A DNA stretch of 21,385 nucleotides from JAAYLU01 sp964458805 (GCA_964458805.1 CAYWKH010000032.1:1-21385); one strand, 5' to 3'. Shown: positions 1-7,948, numbered from the stretch's first letter. Notes: a model not told the origin generated them from the sequence alone. Numbers and translations: made by a program.

Positions 1-34
1 GAGCTTAATCCCCTATTCCCTGCCAGTCGCATGC

Positions 35-40
35 TAGAAT
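35..40 (+). promoter_or_regulatory. Possible extended -10 promoter upstream of recQ
   Basis: TAGAAT (five of six matches to TATAAT) is preceded by TG one base upstream, giving a TGnTAGAAT extended -10 element. I see no convincing -35 box, which extended -10 promoters can tolerate. It would start a transcript near position 47, ahead of the strong ribosome binding site at 83-93. Confidence 0.3.
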
Positions 41-96
41 AATGTGTAAAGAAAACGCTTTAACGGCGCTGTCCGTTCTGTTGGAGGGAGGAGCTT

Positions 97-144
97 ATGA
101 TGACAAAGAGCGTGCTTGTGCTGCTTGAGGAGGGGAGGCGTTGA
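97..144 (+). other. Short 15-codon ORF with a strong ribosome binding site, upstream of recQ
   Basis: A GGAGGGAGGAG tract (83-93) sits 3 and 6 bases before tandem ATG codons at 97 and 100. The frame reads MMTKSVLVLLEEGRR and stops at 142-144. The ribosome binding site is stronger than that of recQ itself, so translation here is plausible. It could be a leader peptide coupled to recQ, or the remnant or frameshifted start of another gene. The TKSVLVLLEE pattern is loosely like the first helix of winged-helix proteins such as BirA, but nothing downstream in any frame continues that match. Function is unknown. Confidence 0.3.
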
Positions 145-193
145 GCGAAAGGGGCGGGGAGCCCCTGGCCGCCTTGCCTTCAGGAGCGGCGGG

Positions 194-2157
194 GTGCTGA
201 CGGGCGGCAAGGAGGCGGCGCTGAAGGAGTATTTCGGCTTTGACGCCTTCAGGACCGGGCAGGAGGAGGTAATCGACTCCCTTCTTGAAGGGCGCGACGC
301 GGTGGGGATAATGCCCACCGGCGCGGGAAAGTCGCTCTGCTTTCAGATCCCCTCCCTGATCTTCGAGGGCGTCTCTCTGGTTGTATCGCCGCTGATCTCC
401 CTTATGAAAGACCAGGTGGGCGCCCTTCGCCAGTCCGGCGTGGCGGCGGCCTATCTGAACAGCGCGCTGACCTACCGGCAGATGAGGGCAGTGCTTAAAA
501 ACGCATCCGCGGGGAAGTATCCGCTGCTCTACGTAGCCCCGGAGCGGCTGGACACGGAGGATTTCGTGGATTTCGCCCGTGGCGCGTCGATACCGTTCGT
601 CGCCGTGGACGAGGCTCACTGCGTCTCCCAGTGGGGTCAGGACTTCCGCCCGAGCTATCTGAAGATAGGCGACTTCGTCCGGTCTCTCCCCCGCCGCCCC
701 GTGCTGGGAGCTTTCACCGCCACCGCCACGCCGCAGGTCCGAGACGACATTGTCAGGCTTTTGGGCCTGCGGGAGCCTAGTGTGGTCACCACCGGTTTCG
801 ACAGGAAAAACCTTTACTTCGAGGTGCGGACTCCGGAGAGCAAAGAGGCTTCGCTGATGGAGTTCCTCGGCAGCCGCAGGGGGAAGAGCGGCATAATCTA
901 CTGCCTGACCAGGAGGGGAGTGGACGAGGTCTGGGGAAAGCTCCTCAAGGCGGGCTACCCGGCGACGCGCTACCACGCCGGGCTGTCGCAGGAGGAGCGG
1001 CGCGAAAACCAGGAGCGCTTCCAGACGGACAGTGCGCCGATAATAGTCGCCACCAACGCCTTCGGCATGGGGATAGACAAGTCGAATGTGGGCTACGTGC
1101 TCCACTACAACATGCCGAAGAACATGGAGAGCTACTACCAGGAGGCCGGCCGCGCAGGGCGGGACGGCTCCCCTGCGGAGTGCGTGCTCTTTTTCGGAGC
1201 CCAGGACGTGATCACCAACCAGTTTTTCATAGAGAAGGACCGTGAAAACGAGGAGCTGGACTTCGAAACCCTTCAGAAGGTTCGCGAGGCCGACCGGAAG
1301 CGTCTGCGCCAGATGGTGGAGTACTGCCGCACTACGAACTGTCTGCGCTCGACCATCCTGGGGTACTTCAGCGATGACGCTCCGGACTCGTGCGGCAACT
1401 GCTCCAACTGCATGAGGGAGTTCAGGATGGAGGATATTACCATCCCCGCCCAGAAGATTCTGTCCTGCGTGCTCAGAATGAAAGAGCGCTACGGAATAAC
1501 CCTGCTGATAGACACGCTGCGNNNNNNNNNNNNNNNNNNNNNNNNNNNNNNNNNNNNNNNNNNNNNNNNNNNNNNNNNNNNNNNNNNNNNNNNNNNNNNN
1601 NNNNNNNNNNNNNNNNNNNNNGCGTGCTCAGAATGAAAGAGCGCTACGGAATAACCCTGCTGATAGACACGCTGCGGGGCAGCCGGAGCAAGCGCGTTCT
1701 GCAGCTGGGGCTGGACGGGCTCTCCACCTACGGCATTATGAAGGACGAGAGCCGTGAGTCGCTTCGGGGAAAGATAAACTTTCTGGCCTCCCGGGGGCTT
1801 CTGGACGTAAGCGACGACACCTTCCCCGTGGTGAGGACCACCCCGCAGGCGAAGGGAGTCCTATTCCGGGGGGAGACGCTGGCTATGCCGGTGCCCGTGC
1901 CTGTTAAAGAGCCTGTGCCGGAGATGTCCGCAGCAGCCCCCAACCTTTTCGAAAAGCTCCGCGCCCTGCGGAAGGAGATAGCGGCCTCCCAGGGAGTGCC
2001 CGCGTTCATGGTCTTCTCCGACGCAACACTTCTTGACATGTGCGGAAAGAAGCCCCGAACATCCGACGAAATGCTCAAGGTCAACGGAGTGGGGCTTGTG
2101 AAGCGGGATAAGTACGGCGAGGCCTTCCTCAGGCTGCTTCGCGAGCACGTCTCCTGA
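194..2157 (+). CDS. recQ: ATP-dependent DNA helicase RecQ (interrupted by a spurious assembly gap)
   Basis: RecQ is a 3'-5' superfamily 2 DNA helicase that unwinds recombination and stalled-fork intermediates in the cytoplasm. Numbered from GTG 194, the protein has Walker A PTGAGKS (41-47), the Walker B DEAH box (139-142), the aromatic-rich loop SQWGQDFRPSY, the helicase C motif HYNMPKNMESYYQEAGRAGRDG, and zinc ligands C384, C401, C404 and C407. A winged-helix region and a C-terminal HRDC domain (roughly the last 80 residues, with NLFEKLRALRKEIA) follow. GTG 194 is chosen because AGGAG lies 8 bases upstream and the domain begins about 20 residues later, as in E. coli RecQ (609 residues); a TTG at 116 is an in-frame alternative. 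The 100 Ns plus one copy of a duplicated 55-bp flank interrupt the gene. Removing 155 bases keeps the frame and gives 602 residues. Confidence 0.95.
1467..1676 (+). repeat. 55-bp direct duplication flanking the gap (assembly artefact)
   Basis: Positions 1467-1521 and 1622-1676 are identical over 55 bases and end exactly at the two gap edges. This is the pattern left when two contigs overlapping by one k-mer length are scaffolded without merging. Both copies encode the same winged-helix segment of RecQ (MKERYGITLLIDTLR). Confidence 0.95.
1522..1621. other. Assembly gap (100 N) inside recQ
   Basis: One hundred Ns separate two identical 55-base flanks. The length looks like a placeholder rather than a measured gap. 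Deleting the Ns and one flank copy restores an uninterrupted recQ frame (1809 bases from GTG 194), so no sequence appears to be missing. Confidence 0.97.
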
Positions 2158-2194
2158 CGAGTAGAATGCGGTGGAGCTTGCCCTGCAAAACCGC

Positions 2195-2223
2195 TTTTAT
2201 TAAATACACATAGGGGGTATAAT
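2195..2223 (+). promoter_or_regulatory. Promoter for the flavoprotein oxidoreductase gene
   Basis: A perfect TATAAT lies at 2218-2223. With a 17-base spacer the -35 position is TTTTAT (2195-2200), a weak match. The start site would be about 2230, giving a short leader that contains the AAAGGGAGGG ribosome binding site at 2241-2250 ahead of ATG 2257. Confidence 0.55.
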
Positions 2224-2256
2224 ATCCACATCTGAACGAAAAAGGGAGGGTGCTGG

Positions 2257-3660
2257 ATGGCGAAGAAGTTTGACATCATAGTGATAGGAATGGGTCCGGC
2301 GGGCATGGCCATCTCCGCGATGGGGGCGGCTATGGGTCTGAACGTGCTTTCCGTGGAGAAGCACAAGGTCGGCGGGGAGTGCCTCAACTGCGGGTGCATC
2401 CCCAGCAAGGCGCTGCTGAAGGCGGGCTCGGCCCTTCACTCCGCACGCGACCTGAAGAAGTTCGGCATCGACGCAGAGCTCGCCGTTACATCCTCCGACC
2501 CGATGCAGGTAGTCCGCGACAAGGTTCACAGGATAAACGACAAGAAGTTCCAGGCTGCCTTCGATCGCGCAACACTTGTCTCCGGAAGCGCGGAGTTCGT
2601 CGACGACCGCACCGTGCTGGTGAATGGCGATACCTACACCGCCAAGCACATCTTCATCGCCACCGGGACGGAGCCGTTCGTCCCCCCGATTCCCGGCCTG
2701 AGCGACGTCCCCGACATACTTACGAACATGAACATGTTCGAGATAGAGAAGATACCCGAGTCCCTGGCCATCATAGGCGGCGGCGCGATAGGTTCCGAAA
2801 TGGCGCAGGCCTTCACGCACCTGGGCTCGAAGGTTACGATAGCCCACATGGACCCGCATCTGGTCCCTCTTGCCGACGATGAGGCCGCGCGCGTGCTTGA
2901 GGAGGCCTTCTCAAAAGAGGGGATAACAGTCCACAACGGCGCAAAGATCACCGGCGTCGAGATGAAGGGCGCGCAGATAGTCACCCGCACGGACAAGGGG
3001 GACATCACGTCCGCGCGCATACTGGTCGCCGCCGGTAGAAAGCCTGTGCTGGAGGAGCTCAAGCTGGACAACGCCGGAATAGAGCGCACAAAGCGCGGCA
3101 TAACGGTCGACGCCTACATGCGCACCAACAGACCGCACATCTACGCCGTCGGAGACTGCAACGGGCACTCCCTGCTCTCGCACGCCGCCATGCACCAGGG
3201 GATGCTCGCCCTCATGCACTCGCTGTCACCGGTGTCGATGCCCGTGCTGAAGCGCGAGCGATACGCCGTGCCGTGGGCCGTCTTCACCGAGCCGGAGATA
3301 GCTCAGGTCGGCCTCACGGAGAAACAGGCCCGCGAGAAGGGCGTGAACGTGCAGGTCATGAAAAAAGAGTTCCGCTCCTACGGCCGCACCGTGGCGGACG
3401 GCCGCCCCGAGGGCTTCATCAAGGTGGTCACCGACGCCAGGGGGAGGATCTGGGGCGCCACCATAGTCGGCGAGGCCGCCAGCGAGCTGATCCACGAGTG
3501 GACGATGGCCATCCAGTACAAGAAGAGGATGCACCACGTGATGATGATGCAGCACGCCTTCCCGGCGATCTCCATGATAAACAAGATGATCGCAGAGGAC
3601 TGGATGATGGGCAAGATGAAGAGCGGCTGGATCAGGAAGCTGGTGGGGATGCTGAAGTAG
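2257..3660 (+). CDS. MerA/Lpd-type FAD-dependent pyridine nucleotide-disulfide oxidoreductase
   Basis: This is a class I flavoprotein disulfide reductase of 467 residues, the usual core length. It has the FAD-binding GMGPAG (11-16), a redox centre GGECLNCGCIPSK with C42 and C47 plus an extra C45 between them, the NAD(P)-binding GGGAIGSE near 174, and the second FAD motif YAVGDCNG near 287. The C-terminal dimer domain departs from lipoamide dehydrogenase: where that family has HAHPTLSE with its catalytic His and Glu, this protein has HAFPAISM (433-440). That is nearer to the FPYLTM segment of mercuric reductase, but it lacks MerA's Tyr, its C-terminal Cys pair and an N-terminal metal-binding domain. 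The tail is rich in Met and His. It should therefore not be called lipoamide dehydrogenase; substrate unknown. It has its own promoter and appears monocistronic. Confidence 0.85.
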   Translation: MAKKFDIIVIGMGPAGMAISAMGAAMGLNVLSVEKHKVGGECLNCGCIPSKALLKAGSALHSARDLKKFGIDAELAVTSSDPMQVVRDKVHRINDKKFQAAFDRATLVSGSAEFVDDRTVLVNGDTYTAKHIFIATGTEPFVPPIPGLSDVPDILTNMNMFEIEKIPESLAIIGGGAIGSEMAQAFTHLGSKVTIAHMDPHLVPLADDEAARVLEEAFSKEGITVHNGAKITGVEMKGAQIVTRTDKGDITSARILVAAGRKPVLEELKLDNAGIERTKRGITVDAYMRTNRPHIYAVGDCNGHSLLSHAAMHQGMLALMHSLSPVSMPVLKRERYAVPWAVFTEPEIAQVGLTEKQAREKGVNVQVMKKEFRSYGRTVADGRPEGFIKVVTDARGRIWGATIVGEAASELIHEWTMAIQYKKRMHHVMMMQHAFPAISMINKMIAEDWMMGKMKSGWIRKLVGMLK

Positions 3661-3680
3661 GGGCGGGGGCGGCCTGCCCT

Positions 3681-3702
3681 CTCCCCTCGTCGCCGAGGGG
3701 AG
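3681..3702. terminator. Hairpin between convergent genes
   Basis: CTCCCCTCG (3681-3689) and CGAGGGGAG (3694-3702) form a perfect 9-bp stem with a TCGC tetraloop. It starts 20 bases after the oxidoreductase stop codon and lies between two convergent genes. No T-run follows on either strand, so it is either a weak bidirectional terminator or an mRNA 3'-end stabiliser. Confidence 0.5.
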
Positions 3703-3757
3703 GGATCTCGGGTTTGGCGCCGCCGCCGACCTCGTTATGAGTAGGCGGGAATGCAGG

Positions 3758-4279
3758 TTATCGGGACTCAATCGTGTTTTGCTGTGCTTGACTAAATAAG
3801 TCGTTTAAACGAGTGGTTTTGCAGCCTTTACCTTCATAATATCGCAGCATTTCGTCAATTCGTCTTGTATCATAACTGGTAATGCAATCAGACAAGACGG
3901 TAACAGCATAACCCGCCTTAGCCAAGTTATAGCTGGTTGATTTAACGCAAGCAGTAGCATCCGCTCCAGTCAGGAAAAATTCTTCGATTCCATTTTTTCT
4001 GGTAAAGTTTGCGAATTCATCGCTTGTTAATGCGTTTCCCTTGACCTTGGTAAAGACATTGTCCGATACGATTTTCAGATCCGGCACTAGTTCCGCCCCG
4101 CGAGTATTGGGTTTAAAAGTCCTGGTGCCATCCGACAGATTATAATGGCGAATATAGACAACATGAATGTCATTGTCGACAGCCCAATCGATGGCTTTGT
4201 TGATATTCCCGATTATGTTCTTGTAATTCTTTGTAATATCGTTTTGAATGTCTATTACGACTAGAGCCTTTTTCAGCAT
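3758..4279 (-). CDS. Cysteine hydrolase family protein (isochorismatase/nicotinamidase fold)
   Basis: The 173-residue product has the isochorismatase-like cysteine hydrolase layout: the catalytic Asp in ALVVIDIQND near the N-terminus, the catalytic Lys in VFTKVKGNAL, and the nucleophilic Cys in LTGADATACVKST, followed by YNLAKAGYAVTVLSDCI, which is typical of the fold. Members hydrolyse amides or vinyl ethers (nicotinamidase, ureidomalonase, isochorismatase, N-carbamoyl compounds); the substrate cannot be told here. ATG 4279 is chosen over the upstream ATG at 4315 because GGAGG sits 8 bases before it and the domain starts at once. The gene is clearly poorer in G+C than its neighbours (two sampled 60-base lines give 38 % and 42 %, against about 70 % in the next gene), suggesting recent transfer. 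Confidence 0.85.
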   Translation of the reverse strand: MLKKALVVIDIQNDITKNYKNIIGNINKAIDWAVDNDIHVVYIRHYNLSDGTRTFKPNTRGAELVPDLKIVSDNVFTKVKGNALTSDEFANFTRKNGIEEFFLTGADATACVKSTSYNLAKAGYAVTVLSDCITSYDTRRIDEMLRYYEGKGCKTTRLNDLFSQAQQNTIESR

Positions 4280-4373
4280 AGGAGGATCCTCCACGATCGA
4301 CGATTTGTTTTTCATTATACAGCGTAATTACTGACAACGGGATTTCAATAATCTGCAATGTCAATCGTGTTTT
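3768..4373 (+). repeat. 13-bp direct repeat bracketing the AT-rich gene
   Basis: TCAATCGTGTTTT occurs at 3768-3780 (inside the last codons of the cysteine hydrolase gene) and again at 4361-4373 (upstream of it). The bracketed segment is the AT-richer island. Such a repeat may mark an integration or recombination event, but no recombinase gene or terminal inverted repeats are visible. Confidence 0.45.
4281..4319 (-). promoter_or_regulatory. Promoter -10 box and palindromic ribosome binding site of the cysteine hydrolase gene
   Basis: On the minus strand a perfect TATAAT (4319-4314) lies about 35 bases before ATG 4279, with no clear -35 box. The ribosome binding site is inside a perfect 12-bp palindrome, GGAGGATCCTCC (4281-4292), which could fold on itself in the mRNA or act as a protein site. 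Confidence 0.45.
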
Positions 4374-4392
4374 TTGACCTTCCCGGATTTGA

Positions 4393-4442
4393 CGGACGTC
4401 GTTTCGACTCGGCAATGAGATCGATCTCGCCTGAGACGTCCG
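4393..4442. promoter_or_regulatory. Nested palindromes in the leader of the AOR gene
   Basis: CGGACGTC (4393-4400) and GACGTCCG (4435-4442) are 8-bp inverted arms. Between them lies a perfect 12-bp palindrome, GAGATCGATCTC (4417-4428). The block is in the 319-bp gene-free stretch (4280-4598) between the divergently oriented cysteine hydrolase and AOR genes, so it may be an operator or a structured leader. The rest of that stretch shows no convincing promoter for the AOR gene. Confidence 0.35.
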
Positions 4443-4598
4443 ATCAAGTAGAGAGATTTCGGGCATAGGACTGTTATCTGCGTCTCGTTGGAATCTCAAA
4501 CCACAAGCCGTGATGGTATGATTGCCATTATCAATGGTGCCGGCGCGGCCTGCACCGAATCAGGCATGAAAGTTCGAGCGAAGGGGGTGGAGCGATTG

Positions 4599-6545
4599 AT
4601 GGATTCAAGGCCGGGGAGAGTGGCGAGGGTCGACCTGACGAGACGAATGGTCGAGACAAGCGAGGAGGGCGACTTCTACCGCTACCTCGGGGGGCGCGGG
4701 TTCGGTGTCCGAGAGCTTATGCTTAGGCTTCCCCCCGGGGCCGATCCGCTGTCGGATGAGAATATACTGGTCTTCGCGGCGGGCAGCCTCACCGGGACGG
4801 CGTTCCCGGGCAGCTCCAGGATCGCCCTGGTCACGAAGAACCTGCTCAGCGGGGGGATCTCCACGTCCAACGGAGGCGGCGACCTGGGTCCCAGGATGAG
4901 GCAGGCGGGGTTCGACGCGCTCGTGGTGACGGGGCGCTCCGAGACGCCGTGCTGGATCCTTCTTAAGGACGGCGCGGTCGAGATCAGGGACGCCTCCGGG
5001 CTCTGGGGGCAGTCCGTCTCCCGGACCGCCGCAATGGTTAAGGACATCGCGGGCGACCCGAGGGCGGAGACCGCCTCCATAGGGATCGCAGGGGAGAGGC
5101 TGGTCGCGATATCCTGCGTGATGATAGGCGAGGCTCACGCCCTGGCCTGGGGCGGCTCTGGCGCAATCATGGGATCGAAGAATCTGAAGGCTGTCGCAGC
5201 CTCGGGCCGCGAGCCGGTGGTCGCTAGCGACCGGAGGGCGTTCCTTGAGGAGAGCCGCAGGTACTCTTGGGTGTTGAAGTCCTCGTCCGCCTCGGCCGCG
5301 CTCAGCGAGGGCGGCACCCACGGGATGGCCGGGGTGGGCGGATGGAGCGGCAGGGTGCCCACCTCGGTGCGGAACCTGCAGGAGGAGTTCTGGGAGGCCG
5401 AGAAATCGGCCCGGGTGAACGAGAGCGCGTACCGTCCCATGGAGATGGCGCGGACGTCCTGCTGGAACTGCCCTCTGGCGTGCTTGCACCTGTACGGGGA
5501 CGAGCGGGACGGGGAGACGGTCGAGGTGGAGGGAATGCACGCCAACTCGGTGAGGGGGCTTGGCTCGAACCTCGACATGGACGACCCTCTTGCGCTGCTG
5601 GAGGCCCACAGGCTGTGCAACGACGCCGGACTGGACGTGGACGGCGTCGCCGCGGCGCTCGGCTGGGCGATAGAGTGCTACGAGCGCGGAATAATCGGCC
5701 CCGATGATACCGGCGGTCTCGAACTGCGCTGGGGCGACTCGGAGGCCATCCTCTCCCTGATTCGGGGGATCGCGGAGCGCACCGGCTTCGGACGCCTGCT
5801 GGGAGAGGGCGTAAGGGAGGCCTCCCGCGTCACGGGGCGCGGCAGCGAGAGGTACGCCATGCACGTTAAGGGGGTCGGCCTGAACGAGCAGGGGGTGAGG
5901 TCGCACAAGGCCTGGGGGTTCGGCATGGCCGTGAGCGCCAGAGGTGGCGGTCACCTGAACGGGTCGCCGCAGACCGAGAACCGCCAGATTCCCGCCCAGG
6001 TCGGGCGGTGGCTTTTCGGCAACGATCAGGCGGGTACGCCCGGCTCCTACGAGGGGAAGGCGAAGCTGGTGGCCTGGTACGAGGTCTACAAGGCTATAAT
6101 AGACTCGGTCGGCCTGTGCTACTTCACCGCCGGGTGGTACGACCCGGTGCTGGCGGATATCGCGCCGCTCGCCGGCGGCCTGCGGGCCCTCGGGCGCGCA
6201 GACCTGACGAAGGAGAGGGTGTGGGAGACCGGCCGGTGGATAGTGGAGGCGGAGAAGGCCTTCAACACCGTTCATGCGGGCTTCGGGCGGGAGGACGACG
6301 CGCTGCCCGACAGGGTCATGGAGGAACCGCTGACATTCGGCCCCTACAAGGGCGCGGTGATGGAGAGGGAGAGCTTTGAGAGAATGCTCGACGAGTACTA
6401 CGCCGAGAGAGGATGGAACGCGAGAACAGGGCGACAGACGAAGGAGGGACTCGCGGCCATAGGCGCGTACGACATAGCGGAATACCTCGAAAAGGGGGGA
6501 TGGGGCGAGAAGGACCAGGACGAGGCAGGCACAGCAAATAACTAA
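4599..6545 (+). CDS. Aldehyde ferredoxin oxidoreductase family protein (tungsten/molybdenum bis-pterin enzyme)
   Basis: AOR-family enzymes oxidise aldehydes to acids, or run in reverse, with ferredoxin, using a tungsten or molybdenum bis-pyranopterin cofactor and a [4Fe-4S] cluster in the cytoplasm. The 648-residue product has the N-terminal GGRGFG pterin/phosphate motif (31-36), the GSKNLKAV segment, and cluster cysteines C288, C291 and C295 (CWNCPLAC) with a distant C507 in DSVGLCYF. The first three carry the same numbers as in Pyrococcus furiosus AOR. ATG 4599 is chosen because GGTGGAG lies 6 bases upstream and the conserved domain starts within 30 residues; a start at 4488 would add a non-conserved tail. 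It ends with tandem stops TAA TAG, and the permease gene begins 14 bases later, so the two form one unit. No dedicated ferredoxin subunit is adjacent. The substrate is unknown. Confidence 0.92.
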   Translation: MDSRPGRVARVDLTRRMVETSEEGDFYRYLGGRGFGVRELMLRLPPGADPLSDENILVFAAGSLTGTAFPGSSRIALVTKNLLSGGISTSNGGGDLGPRMRQAGFDALVVTGRSETPCWILLKDGAVEIRDASGLWGQSVSRTAAMVKDIAGDPRAETASIGIAGERLVAISCVMIGEAHALAWGGSGAIMGSKNLKAVAASGREPVVASDRRAFLEESRRYSWVLKSSSASAALSEGGTHGMAGVGGWSGRVPTSVRNLQEEFWEAEKSARVNESAYRPMEMARTSCWNCPLACLHLYGDERDGETVEVEGMHANSVRGLGSNLDMDDPLALLEAHRLCNDAGLDVDGVAAALGWAIECYERGIIGPDDTGGLELRWGDSEAILSLIRGIAERTGFGRLLGEGVREASRVTGRGSERYAMHVKGVGLNEQGVRSHKAWGFGMAVSARGGGHLNGSPQTENRQIPAQVGRWLFGNDQAGTPGSYEGKAKLVAWYEVYKAIIDSVGLCYFTAGWYDPVLADIAPLAGGLRALGRADLTKERVWETGRWIVEAEKAFNTVHAGFGREDDALPDRVMEEPLTFGPYKGAVMERESFERMLDEYYAERGWNARTGRQTKEGLAAIGAYDIAEYLEKGGWGEKDQDEAGTANN

Positions 6546-6559
6546 TAGGAGGGATGTTC

Positions 6560-7939
6560 ATGTCTTCTTACGATCCTGAACAGTTGGTGTTCGAGCAGGA
6601 GGTAACCAGTTCCATCAAGCCTATAATGGGGATCGAGGACAGGCCGAAGACGATATTCGAGACGCTGTTCTACGCGTTTCAGGTGACGCTGGTCGACTTC
6701 ACGCCCTTCATCTGGGCGGGGATGTTCGTGACGCTGGCCGGCCTTCCCGACTCCATCTTGCCGACCATGATTAGCACGTGTTTCCTCGCCATGGGAGTGG
6801 GAACCCTGATCCAGACGATATTCGGAAACAGGCTCCCGATAGTTCAGGGGCCGTCGGCGTCGGTACTCTCCGCGATGGGCCCGGTGACTGCGATGTACGG
6901 CTTCCCGGCCATGTGGGGCTCGGTGCTGGTGGGCGGCCTGCTGGAGACGCTGCTCGGCATGTCGAGGCTGCTGGGGAGGATACGCAAGTTCATTCCCCCG
7001 TGTGTCACGGGCTCCGTGGTGGCGACGATAGGCTTCGTGGCGGCGAGGATATCCCTCACATGGATCTTCGGGAGCGGGAGGAGTCTTCACCTTGCCATGG
7101 CCGTAGTGGCCTTCGTGGTCGCGCTTGTGCTCAAGTTCCGCTTCAAGGGCATAATCTCCAGAGGCTTCATCCTGGTAGCCACTCTGCTTGTCGGAGTGGC
7201 GGGGGCGAGCATGATAGGCGAGTACAACTGGGCTGCGGTTATCGAGGCCCCCTGGTTCGCCATGCCCAAGCTATTCCCGTTCAGGGGCTTCGACGGGACG
7301 CAGGACGCGGTGATCTTCTCGTTGGCCGCGATCATCGGCGGCCTCACCGGCTACATCGGCTCCGTCTTCGAGTCGCTCGGCGACTACGCCGCAACCTGCG
7401 CCGTCTCGGGCGAGAGCTACAGGGTCAAGCACATCAACAGGGGCATCACGGCGGAGGGCATCGGCTGCATAGCCAGCGGCTTCCTCGGCGCCCTGCCGGT
7501 CACCAGCTACACCCAGAACATCGGCATTATCGCGGCCACGGGGATAGCGAGCCGCTTCGTCACGCAGGTGGCGGCGGTGATGTTCCTCTTCTACGGACTG
7601 TCGCCGAAGCTCGCGGTGATGCTGGCGTCGATCCCCAGAGCGGTAATAGGCGGGGTCTTCGCCATCAGCGCGAGCTTGATAATGTTCTCGGGCGTCGACG
7701 TCATAGTCTCCGAGAAGCGCAACCTGAAGAACAACCTGGTAGCGGGGACGGCGCTCGGGATGGCGATCATGCTGCCATTCTACGCCAGCACCGCCGGCGC
7801 GAAGTGGGCGGCGACGCTCAGCCCCTTCTGGAAAATGTACGTCAACAACAACGTGTTTATAGCGGTGACCGTCGGCGTGGCGATGAACCTGCTGGTGAAC
7901 CAGTTCCTGGGCAAAGGCGTAGACGACGTAGAGGGATAA
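6560..7939 (+). CDS. NCS2-family nucleobase (xanthine/uracil) permease
   Basis: This is a polytopic inner-membrane symporter of the nucleobase-cation symporter-2 (NAT) family, 459 residues, near the usual length. Seen motifs are QGPSASVLSAMGPV in the TM3 region, the TM8 segment FESLGDYAAT with E271 and D275, and the NAT signature QNIGIIAATG (319-328), whose Gln-Asn opening is typical of xanthine/urate carriers, whereas uracil carriers tend to have Glu-Asn. ATG 6560 is preferred over ATG 6554 because AGGAGGG ends right at 6553, leaving no spacing for the earlier codon and 6 bases for the later one. Cotranscription with the AOR gene suggests the permease brings in that enzyme's substrate or a precursor. 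The purine assignment is family-level only. Confidence 0.9.
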   Translation: MSSYDPEQLVFEQEVTSSIKPIMGIEDRPKTIFETLFYAFQVTLVDFTPFIWAGMFVTLAGLPDSILPTMISTCFLAMGVGTLIQTIFGNRLPIVQGPSASVLSAMGPVTAMYGFPAMWGSVLVGGLLETLLGMSRLLGRIRKFIPPCVTGSVVATIGFVAARISLTWIFGSGRSLHLAMAVVAFVVALVLKFRFKGIISRGFILVATLLVGVAGASMIGEYNWAAVIEAPWFAMPKLFPFRGFDGTQDAVIFSLAAIIGGLTGYIGSVFESLGDYAATCAVSGESYRVKHINRGITAEGIGCIASGFLGALPVTSYTQNIGIIAATGIASRFVTQVAAVMFLFYGLSPKLAVMLASIPRAVIGGVFAISASLIMFSGVDVIVSEKRNLKNNLVAGTALGMAIMLPFYASTAGAKWAATLSPFWKMYVNNNVFIAVTVGVAMNLLVNQFLGKGVDDVEG

Positions 7940-7948
7940 GCAGGCGAC

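Noticed and set aside
1522..1621. Insertion or extra domain within RecQ
   Set aside because: The Ns are flanked by identical 55-base copies and the frame is restored without them, so this is an assembly artefact.
4605..6275. Long minus-strand open frame opposite the AOR gene
   Set aside because: Antisense to an unmistakable AOR; composition (Pro, Arg, Gly, His) and lack of motifs mark it as a shadow frame.
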